DNA from: Astrocystis sublimbata
Taxonomy: Eukaryota; Ascomycota; Sordariomycetes; Xylariales; Xylariaceae
Direction: 5' to 3'
DNA length: 27,382 nucleotides
NCBI GenBank assembly: GCA_022453515.1
Contig: JAJNNY010000137.1
Location: 1 to 27,382 of the forward strand
In this document: positions 17,928-27,382 of the stretch, in pieces
How the letters are laid out: every line of letters starts with the position of its first letter
Position numbering within the stretch: position 1 is the stretch's first letter
The notes under the pieces: generated by a model
Told to the model about the DNA's origin: nothing
Database searches by the model: none
Seen by the model: only the letters and a program-made list of their open reading frames with translations
Program-made: the position numbers and the translations under genes

Positions 17928-20900
17928 CGGCTATGAGGGCGTTGCCAGCAGAGACTGCGAGTTGCGTTAGTGTGACTGCCTTCCAGTACTGCATCTCTCG
18001 TCTGTTGTCTTGAATCTCACCAACGACCAGAAATAAGAGACACTGCCATGCCTTCTGTGCTACCCAAAAAGTCTGACGGTAAAGGTTTTGGTGCCCAGAG
18101 TTCACGGCCGGTGTGCTTGGGCCACGGTCTACCCCCATGTCCATCACCCAGCATGGGACTATCGCGTGCGACGCACTATAGCTCAAGAAACTAGAGCATT
18201 CGTGGCAATGGTCTCTGTAAACAGTAATTACACATGATTTGAATCATTTGGCTTGGGAAGCGAGGCTCAGCTTGCCAAAGGAAAGTAGGTGGTCGGCCCT
18301 TACGCATGATCTTTCCTCACCGTGCACACAGAGGTCATTCCTTCTAGTCAACCTGTTGCTCGGGTGTCACTACTGACAGAAGAGCTGTCGGGCGGCCATC
18401 CGTATCTTAATCAATGCGCAGATCGTAACAAAGCTTTGCACAATACAGAAGCACAAGGCAAACACATTTAAGTTTCGCTTGTGGATGGTCACCTGCGAAT
18501 ACGCACAGACACACCTCACAAAACACCATGGGAATAAGTGCGTATCCTACAATCTTGTTGCATGCCGTAAACGTTGTCTGCCTACCTAGGTACGTAGCTT
18601 GTTTGATGTGTTAATTACAGTTATTCATTAGACACGAAGGAGTGGCTCAGTTCATGTGCGTGCACCTGTAATATGTGGACTGCGGCAACTGCGGCATAGG
18701 TATGCGACAATCGTTCACCTACTGGACGCAATATAGTAGAGGAAACTGACTAGAAATGATAGCAGACGAACAGGCACCAGGCTGACAGCTAGCGAAAGAT
18801 CCCACTCCACCTCCTCTCGTTGAGGTTGTACTTACCACTTGCCTCCCCTGCCACATTGCACGCTGGTGCTGTAACTTGTTGGGTGTCTAGTGGGAGGGTC
18901 AAGATCATGACGTGTCTAGGATGATACGACAGTCGAGCCTTGCACCAAGATTGCCGAGATGGCTGAGATGACCTTGACAATATTGTTGTGCCATGCTTTG
19001 AAACAAGAGATACAATCGGATTCGTCACTGTATATCGTGCTGAAAGCAGATTGGAATGGCAGGATACTGGCACTTGTGCCCCCCATCAGCGTGTGCTTGG
19101 TGACATTTTCAGAATCAAACAATACCTATTGGCTCTGAGCTTTTGCTGAGACCGAACAACAATACTGATCTCAAGGTCATGCCGAAAATAGAGTCCATGG
19201 AGTGTGTGACTCGCCTCCCCAAAGGAGAGGGGAGGGAGTATAATACACTGCCCAATAATAGTAGGGTGTATGCTAAATGATCTTCAACCGAATGTGACAC
19301 AATTGAGGTGGTGCCCGCAAGACAAGGCGGATTGTCTGAACGGGGGACGTTGAGGAGACAGCGCAAATACCAAGCCACATCAGGTACTATACAAAGAAAA
19401 GTAATTCATGGCTCGGTATTGTTAGTAGAAGCGGAGCACGAACGAACCATCTTCAGGGGTAGGATGGAGGCGACTCTGAGACATTGATGCTTGACTAGTC
19501 AGTGCCACCTAATCGGAGCCTCTGTGATAGACCCAGACCAACACGACAGAGCGCCCGGACAATGCCTAGCCCGGACCTGGGCCGTGAGCGTCCTTGTTCT
19601 GGCATCGCAACACATCAGTCATCGTAGGACGTAGACGAGCAGCAAGGTAATGCCGTGACTGTGCTTAGCGGATGGCAGGCATACCACTCAACGCAACCTG
19701 ACGTCCTAACTCCTCGTTCTATGTATCTCTCCCCACCTGATTTCTACTGTCAATACCGACATGGTAATCTTTAGGTAGTACCGGTGTGGCGTTTGCGGCA
19801 GCTGGAAATGTATCAGTCGAGTACTCAGCGCTGCGAGCACTCTTCTCCCATCCGGCTATTAGCAGAGCATTCACGTTCTTGAAAATATACATGCCTAGAT
19901 AGGATAAGACAATTGAGCTGTGATGGTTGTTCATTGCGTAAGACTTTCGGAACAATTCATTTTGTTGCACCGCAGGCCTTGGACCCACGCTGGTTCAGTT
20001 CAGTAAGGCTCGACCATTACGAATGTGACTATGCTCGAGCCTCGACTGTGTAACAAGCTTGATGTGATTAATGATAAGGAGAAGTGGTGAATGTCAAGGA
20101 TGTGGTCATTGCAAAAGCCCGCTATCACGTGAGAGGCAAGAAGACTTTCACGGGTTACGCGCCCGCCGTTATCCCAGGGCCCTTTGAAAGTTCCGTCGTA
20201 GTACGAATCGACATGCAGAGGGCCCTTGTAAGCCACACGACCTTGCATGTACAACGCCGTTGGCAGTGTTGCAGCTAAAGAGAGGGGGGAGGCAATGGCA
20301 AAACTGGCCTCGGCCTTTGTACCTGAAGGTTGAACAAATCCGAATTCGGAAGGACTCTAGCTTCCACTGAAAAGTCACGATAGATATTAACATCGCTTCA
20401 GCCATCCATGTCAGCTGAGTATCATAGGGGTCACGCCATAGGAAGAGTCATATACTGCAATCTTCTTAAGTTTGCTTCAGCTAGCCACTCATCAACTGGG
20501 GCATCATTAGCGATTTGGAAGAGGGGGACCGAAACCCTGTTTATTGGCTCTTGCCACCCTGTGGCCTGGGAACATCTGGTTGCGTTTCGCAGAGTGTAAG
20601 TGTAGTCGGTCACCAGAGTACATCCAACCGGTTAATATTAGATAGCTAAACTGCAGCTGGACACCCGCGAGGACGGTGAATATAGCGCCTAGCTCGATGT
20701 CTATGTCATCCTCCATGTCACGTATCATCACCAGCCCCACAGAGTTCAATGTGTTCGCCCCTCCTCATTTGTCTTACAGGTCGGTGCGAATATAACGCGG
20801 GGCTATCTATCGGATATCTACAAAACCCATTCCTGAGTGTCGATTTTGTGTGTAACCCCTAGTGGCGGAGGGCAGACCAAGCTCGGTTGTCTCATGACCC

Positions 20901-21423
20901 GAGCTAGGCACGCACCATGTTGTGTGCACCCTACGGGACGAGTGCGGTTTCCTCTGCCAACACTGCCCGAGGTATTGGTATGCCTCATGTTTGCCTCGTG
21001 ACTATGACCTGGTCTGCACGGCTGAATGTTGTGTACCGGCCGTGCTGGCCCCTGATTTGTTGCTTGGGCGGCTACGGTGAGTGAGGGCTCTGGGTCGACA
21101 TTGGATCTCATTAGATGACCTTGCTGTGCTGCTCGCTCCGTGGATCCAAGGCAGTGGTAAGAGCTTAATTTTTGACTCACATGGGCTGAGAGATCGACCA
21201 AGTGCTTCCCAAATGTTCCAGCCCAAGACATAGTGGTCTGTTCTGACGATGATCGCGCGCCCCTGGAGCTAAACGCGCCTCGGGGTACATTCCTCAACTC
21301 GAATCAAAAACCCTGCCGGGCCGATGATCTGGTATATTGGTCTGAGTGTCCCACGTTGGCAAACTACTTCTAGCCCCGCGTATCTTGTACTTCGACACTC
21401 TCTCTCACTTATCTTCACACATC

Positions 21424-21430
21424 TATAAAA
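21424..21430 (+). promoter_or_regulatory. TATA box of the zinc-finger gene
   Basis: TATAAAA lies 139 bp upstream of the zinc-finger gene's ATG and is followed by a pyrimidine-rich stretch (about 21437-21568) typical of fungal transcription start regions. A TGACTCA sequence (Gcn4/AP-1-type core) lies further upstream at 21173-21179. Confidence 0.6.
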
Positions 21431-21568
21431 TCAATAGCTCCTCCCATCCTCCATTCCAGTTAACTCTCCCATCCCTCCACTATTATCAAGAACTTCTACA
21501 TCAGTACTTAGCGTTCTATCACATCTTCTTTCACATATTCTACCATTACCACATCTCTTGCATCCACA

Positions 21569-22898
21569 ATGACGTACGATTGGAATAATCCAGACGGCCT
21601 CGACGAGAGCTTTCAGCAATACCTTTTCTCCGAAGAGAACTACCTCGACCCTGGTTCAACATCCGAATATGTTGAAAACAAAGAGAACATAACGCCTATG
21701 TTCACGCACATGCAGGCACCGTCGACCCCGGCTCGCTACACCATACCAACGCAGCAGAGAGTCAATGACTATAGCATCTTAAATCGACATGAGCCTCCAG
21801 AGCTCTGCCATGTGGAAACACCACCCGACTCTGTTGATAGCCGTTACCAATCTGGATTCAAGTCTGATCCCCATTTTCACACCGGCGTGCATAGTTATGC
21901 AGGGTCCCCGACTCCATTTCCCGAAGACATAAAACAGGAGCCTAACGACGGCATTGAATTCAACGAATTCTTTGCACAATCCCCGTTGATACAAAACATT
22001 GATGGCAGTGATGCCATCAATTTCGAGTACCCACTAGAAGCACATGCCCTTCAAGAAGTCAATCCCACTACATTGAATGGCAATGCTTATATACAGTGGC
22101 CCGCTCTGGTGCCACCTCCGATGAATATCCCACAGTCTAAGTCGCCATATATGTTCGATGGAAGCGTGGATTTAGCGGCCACGGCATGGCCTTCGGACCC
22201 CCGCTCGCCTCTAGCTGGCCTAGAGAACTTGAACCAAATACCAGATCGATACCACACCAACCCGCCTGCCCGAACCCATCCGGCCCGCCGTGGACGTCCA
22301 GTGGTGAACGAAGCGCAGCACCGGAGCGAGGTGCTCAACCGGAAAGTCGTCGCGGGCCGTGTTACAAAGACAACACAAGCGCAACAGGATGAACACAGTA
22401 AAGCCCCTGTGACCGTGGTGCGTTCGGCTCGGCATCACTGTACTTACCCACTATGTCCAAAAAGCTATGGGCGGGCAGAGCACCTAAAGAGACACATGCG
22501 ATCGTAAGGATCCGACTTTCCTATACTCATAAGAGGTTTGGGAGCTGACTATAAACAGGGACCACGAGAATATTGGCAATTATATTTGCAAATATTGCAT
22601 ATTAGATGGAAAGCCTACCACACATAAGCGTAAGGATAATGCTAGGGTGCATGTATGGAACCATACTACGAATAAGGGCAGGGTCAAGTATCATGAAGGA
22701 GCAATGGAGGAATGGCTGCAAATGGATGCAGAGCAGAAGCATCGGAGGAAGAGGCAAACGGACAATCTAAGTTCCGCAGGCCAAGAACCAGCCAGTGCCA
22801 TTGGTGACCGGAAAGCGGCCAGTGCCGCTCGTGGCCACAGTGGCTACAGCGGCTACATTGAGCCTCAAAATAGGTTACTGCCCCATTTAATGGTGTGA
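21569..22898 (+). CDS. C2H2 zinc-finger protein, putative transcription factor
   Basis: Two exons, 21569-22503 and 22559-22898, give 424 residues. The 55-nt intron has a GTAAGG donor, a GCTGAC branch site and a CAG acceptor, phase 2. About 260 N-terminal residues are low complexity, rich in Pro, Asn, Ser and acidic residues (an activation-domain type), and contain KQEP. A basic stretch PARRGRPV follows (about 230-240). Finger 1 has ligands C291, C296, H309 and H314; finger 2 has C322, C325, H343 and H347 in a long C-x17-H form. The tail is charged and then Ser/Gly-rich. This finger pair resembles those of fungal developmental regulators, but I cannot name an orthologue. Codons, especially in exon 2, are much more AT-ending than in the left-hand genes. 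Nuclear DNA binding is inferred from the fingers. Confidence 0.85.
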
Positions 22899-25800
22899 TC
22901 AACACAGCCATACCTACCGCAGTGGCATTTCGGTTCTGGTAGGCAAAGCGAGGAGTTTGTGGAGTATGGACCTGGTTTGGTCGGAGTTGTCGGACTGTGA
23001 ATGATTTTGAGATATACATGTTATTATTTCAGGACATCATGGTTCCAAGAGCACGGAGGTGTTTTCCAATCACTACTGATGTCTCCGAGTGTACCATGAG
23101 GGTTCAGAGAGAGGCGGCCGGTACGCCAGAGCGTTTGTTTCATCGGAGGCGCTTCCATTAATTAATATGATGGTTCTGCGATCGGTTCTTGTTTGCGAGG
23201 TTGTTTTATTTGGCAGTTTATAATTGTGGGATATGTTTCTCATTCTTGAGCGCTTAGATTCCGTTTCCTTTTAGATACCCATCAATAGCAAAACAATGTT
23301 TACATCTACACTAGTTATTGTCTGATCTAATGCACTCTGTCAACGACCCCCCCCCCCCTTTTCCGGCTTCTAACATATCCGAAGACACAAGCTAGGATAC
23401 TACCTGACTAAAAAAATGTTGGCCAAACAGATTGCTCCATTCTTCGATACACTGTATTGTCTACTTGCAATCGCAGTCTGTCGTGGGGCTAGCCAACAGG
23501 CCACGGTGATACCTTCCGAAAGTTCTGCCTTGAGCACCGTGGCCGAGACAACGGTGAACTAACTAACCTATCTGAGTGCAGTAACTGGGCCGATAGATCA
23601 AAGTATGGGGTTACGCAAGTTATTTACCTTCATTATTCTATGAATGATATGTGGGCCACTTGGGAGGCTGACCATTTAGCTGAACCTTTTCGTATGGGAC
23701 TGCACATACTAACAGTAAGACCATGACAGCGATGCCGGCACATGAGGCGAACCAGCCACGTAATTAGTCGTTGTCCGTCAGCAAGATTAGAATGTTACAG
23801 CTGAACGATGTGACAACAACAGCATCCTGGGGAATTAAGCCTAGCACAGCATAAATAAACAGTGAGTACATTGGCCGGTGAAACGGAAAAGGGTACCCAG
23901 GACGTTGACCACACCCCCGCTCCTGGACAGCCACGCGGTATGGCTACAACAGCGGGTTTATGGAATGGAGTTCGCCGTCTTGACCAAAATATTACTTGTC
24001 ATTTAATTTCAGGAGTGTTCTCTAACAGCCCTCCCTCTATCCCACCATTAAGACTGCAATGTGCATTGTGTGCCGGGTGCATATTTGTAAGGTCTGCTCG
24101 GATATTGGCACAGTGGCCCGGAGCGACCCAGCCCCATATTATTAGTCCTGCGGCTGCTCGAGAAATCTGGCGTAGGGAGTACAAAGTCTTTCCAATGGGC
24201 ACTTTAGGCAGGCAATGATCATAGCTCTGTGGGAGACATTCAAGCATGTTTAGAGCGCTATCAATCGGCGCCTTGTTCTTTTCAGGTGTGGACGATCGGT
24301 GGACATCACACATCTAGGATCTGATTATCAATGGATCAGGCAAGAAAGAATGGGCGGTGAAAACGGGGGCGTTCAACCCAAGCACCGGGGTTAGCCACAC
24401 GAGCCGGGCCCCTCTGATTCGAAGACCTGGACAGTCGATTGCGTGTGTCTGCATTTATAGGCGTCACAGAGATCAGACAGGGCTTGCATGCTAAAGATTG
24501 AATGGCCCTAGCTGCTCCATTCATAGTTATTGGAAGCAAACAAGTGGCCAAGGACTCTTCGTATTAGCTACAGCCACGGGTTACATGCCCCCTCAAAACC
24601 CAAAAACGCAAACGTTTGGCTTATCCATGGTCCACTTCGGTGAGCTGAAAAGATATCCTTTTTTTCTTGCTGCTTGTGCATTAGTCTTGTGGCTATGTTA
24701 TACATACCTAGGTACTAGAGTCCTTGTATTTACTTGTTGCTGGTTGTTTGTATCAACAAGTTACTCTTGTTTCAGCGGACGAACAGTGACGTACCAGATC
24801 GCCGAAGCAGCCTTGCTGAAGTCATGCACGGAGTGAATTACAAGCTACATGGATTCCCCTTTTGCTCAAGCCGCCCACCAAGTACTACTATGCGCACTAA
24901 GTACCTACAGACCGTCCCCTACGAAAATATTCTCTTGAGAGGTAACGATACCGTCTCGGTTTCAGCCGACTTACATGGAACTATGGGGGTAGAGATGTCC
25001 CTAAATTGAATCGTTGACTTGGAGCATTTTATTTGTTTGTTCGAGCGACACTAGCAGAGACCATTCAACACCACATGATGGATTATTAGTCTATTGCATT
25101 AAGGCTGTTTGGCCACCCAAGTAATCATCCCCCGCATGAATTTAGTCGGGCTATGGATATTAGGCTGCAGCAGAAGTGAGTAATAGCTTACATAATTGTG
25201 TTGTAATGTGCTCTTGACTTGTGACACCGTTTTTGTAGTTCGAAAAGCAGATGTCAATATTGAGGACGGATGTGTTGATTTGTATAGACGCACATAATAC
25301 ACCCTGGCTACTAAGCGAATTATGTGCCGAGCTGGGAGGGGCCTTGAAAGGCAGTCATAAGCTCATTTGTGCTGTTATGTTTCACCAAAAACCTGGTTCA
25401 GCCCCCTCCATGGCGCTAAGGCAATCTTAAGGTGATGTGATAGCAGTTGTATTACATAGTAGCCACCAGGTACCTCTCTACAGCTCGCAGGGGTCTCTTA
25501 GTTATAGGCAGCCTATGTTGGCGACAAGGGAACAAGGGCAAGCTCCTGATTATGTCTCTCTTTCTCCAGAAACCATACAATGTCCATCTATTGAACCATA
25601 TCAAGTGTTGTTAGGATAAATAATCATGGTTTGTCGAATTCGATGCCGTGAGTTAAGCAGAGGGCCAGAGATAAAGTATATTGAATTATGAGCCATATAG
25701 GTGAATGTAGTGTATTGTGTAAGGACTGTTGCACTCGTCACACTCACGAAGAGACAGGGCTCCAGCTATATGTGATATATTGTACTAAGATCTACAGTTA

Positions 25801-26124
25801 AGGAAGTAAAAAGGAAGGGAAGGATCAGCCGTAAGGCAGATCCCACTAAATACAGTAAGTGTGTGGGCTAGCCCCTCTATCGATAAGGTCACGTAACTGG
25901 CAGTGGCATGGCACTATTAAGGGCTGGCGGTCTGGCAAAGCACCTTACGGCATGGGATGGCCATGTCAAGGTCTGCAAAGGTGCATGCCGTAACTAGGAC
26001 TAAATTTAGGCTTATATGTAACGACTGCTCTATCCGTAACACTGAGTACAGGGTAGAGTAGGGGTCTTAGTGGGTTTATGTTCCTAAGGATAAGGGCTAA
26101 GCTTATAATAAAGGATCGCTAAGC
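22899..26124. other. Gene-poor stretch before the AT-rich block
   Basis: No gene is supported in these 3.2 kb. It holds a 12-C run at 23347-23358, one CCTAGGTAC motif at about 24708, and short frames such as 23862-24218 and 24498-24836 (+) without recognisable domains or good starts. The section at about 25,850-26,100 is moderately GC-rich and may be the outer flank of the neighbouring element, but no terminal repeat was identified. Confidence 0.5.
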
Positions 26125-27382
26125 AATATAAGGTATTGTTTACTAAGTTATTAAAAGGTTATTCCTATTTTAAGAACTATTAGTATATTTAAATTAAATA
26201 GTAAAGTAAGGAAAGACTAGATATATAGGAATATTATTAAAGCTATATAGTATTTTTTTTTTTTATATTTTAGTATAGATTATAAGATATTCTTCCTATT
26301 TTTTGGTCCTGGATAGCTGGATTATATAGCTATCCCCTGATCCTAGATATCTAGATCGTTCTCCGATCCTCCTATTTATTACGTAACTTTTATAGCGCTT
26401 TATTGTGGCGTATGGCTTGTTTCCTAGTTTCGTTTTACGTTACTAGCTTGGGTATAGTTATCCCCTTTTGCGCTAGGTCTTTTTAATAGGTTGTGCGCTT
26501 TATTGGTTTGTAATATTATCTTTTTTTTTTAGGGTTATTATTTTTAATAATAAATAGTATGTTTGCTGCCCTTTTTTTTAGTAAGTTCTTCCTGTTTTTT
26601 ACTATTTTTTGCTATATTTAACCGAATTAAAAAGTATTATATTAGTTCTATTTCTAATAGGAAAACTATTAAATATAAATCTTTTTTAACCGCTATTTTT
26701 TTTAGTTTTTTAATAATAATAGTTTTATTATATTTTTATTATAAATATTAGGGTTTTAAATATTTAATTTTAGAATTTAAGTTTTATTACTATTTTATAT
26801 ATATTTATAATAATTAGTTTTAGTATAATATAAAAATTTTTATTTCTAAATAGTTTAATTATATTATTATTTAATATAAAAAGTTAAAAAACGAATTAAA
26901 TATAGCTAAAAAGGTAGCTAAACTAGTTTTTATTTAGGTACGTTATTTTTATAAACAAAAGAAAATATAGTATAATAAAATAATACGAGCTATTATTTGT
27001 GGTATTATGGACCTTAAGGAGTTTAAGGCTTTGGAAAAACGGGAGCGGGCGGAGGAAAAGCGTTTGACTTATAAGGCTCTATTAAGTCCTGATCCTACTA
27101 TTACGTTTGATTAGGATGCCCTTAATTCTTTTTTAGCTTGGGAGGTTGACCCTACCCTTTTGGCTTTAGTTGATTAGGATATTACTAGTAAAACTGTTTT
27201 ACTACCTGTGTAGCGTTTTGTAAGTATTTCTTAGGTTCCTATATATTTTTAGTATATAAGTAACCTTTTTATTTAATTAGATATTTAACTATATTATTAT
27301 TCTAATATAAATCTAGTATTTTTTTAATTTCGAATTCTTTATAGTTGGGTTTTATTTCGAGTTTTATTTTAAGTTTAGTATT
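26125..27382 (+). mobile_element. RIP-mutated transposon remnant, right end outside window
   Basis: The block is very AT-rich. On the + strand CA is almost absent (one at 26956) while about 35 TG remain, the footprint of CpA-to-TpA change on one strand. In frame 1 a protein trace is readable from about 26881: a Lys-rich segment, then IMDLKEFKALEKRERAEEKR at 27007 onward, then LAWEVDPTLLALV. It is interrupted by TAG at 26935, 26968, 27112, 27175, 27211, 27232 and 27250, each explicable as a former CAG. The charged helix resembles C-terminal parts of fungal transposon proteins, but the class cannot be assigned. No terminal repeats were found. It is certainly non-functional as it stands. Confidence 0.78.

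Larger units (their letters stand above)
16145..21568. other. Gene-poor stretch, no supported gene
   Basis: For 5.4 kb no frame exceeds about 160 codons, and none gives a recognisable protein or joins plausibly across introns. CA and TG dinucleotides are both common, so this is not a heavily RIP-mutated repeat. Two hairpin-forming inverted repeats (16758-16776, 17896-17927) and one CCTACCTAGGTACG motif (about 18583) are present. The last 225 bp are the promoter of the zinc-finger gene. Decayed or lineage-specific genes could be hidden here, for example on the minus strand at about 18,790-19,380 or 20,500-20,750, but I cannot support one. Confidence 0.5.

Noticed and set aside
18531..18690. 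A possible short gene start (ATGGGAATA, then a GTGCGT donor) with a spliced product of about 25 residues.
   Set aside because: The join is conceivable, but the product stops quickly, matches nothing I know, and needs one of several equal acceptors.
23862..24836. Two + strand frames of 118 and 112 codons.
   Set aside because: One lacks a proper ATG start, and neither has a recognisable domain; both are within chance length for this composition.
26563..26751. A hydrophobic Phe/Ile/Tyr-rich frame that could be read as a membrane protein.
   Set aside because: It comes from TTT/ATT/TAT codons produced by AT-enrichment in the RIP-mutated block.

Overview
The window is nuclear DNA of a filamentous ascomycete (Pezizomycotina; a Sordariomycete is my best guess, by inference). 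The evidence is short introns of about 55-210 nt with GTANGT-type donors and CTNAC branch sites, genes packed on both strands, fungal versions of conserved eukaryotic proteins, and an AT-rich block at the right end with the marks of repeat-induced point mutation (RIP). I see nothing bacterial, no CRISPR array, and no tRNA or rRNA that I can support.

Left part (1-16,150): a block of conserved housekeeping genes. In order: the 3' end of an AAA+ ATPase (+); a family-1 ubiquitin C-terminal hydrolase (-) with two of its three catalytic positions changed; coproporphyrinogen III oxidase HEM13 (-) with a mitochondrial leader; the autophagy/vesicle membrane protein ATG27 (-); the SAGA subunit SPT20 (-), rich in polyglutamine; a probable Pex22-like peroxin (-); and the gamma subunit of eIF2B, GCD1 (+). 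These genes serve separate processes (heme synthesis, autophagy, transcription, peroxisome import, translation initiation, ubiquitin), so I see no pathway cluster. The spacers between them carry many short TACCTAGGTA-like motifs, a tetranucleotide repeat, palindromes and two heptamer tandem arrays.

Right part (16,150-27,382): gene-poor. About 5.4 kb has no gene I can support. A two-exon C2H2 zinc-finger protein (+, 21,569-22,898) with a TATA box follows. Then come about 3.2 kb without a recognisable gene and, from about 26,125, a transposon remnant in which CA dinucleotides have almost vanished from the + strand while TG remains.

The observations most worth a second look are the degenerate catalytic triad of the UCH protein, the one-strand RIP footprint, the AAG 3' splice site required in GCD1, and the two related heptamer arrays near SPT20 and GCD1. 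I did not find a clearly new multi-gene system. All exon boundaries were worked out by eye from reading frame, splice signals and remembered family patterns; no search was run.
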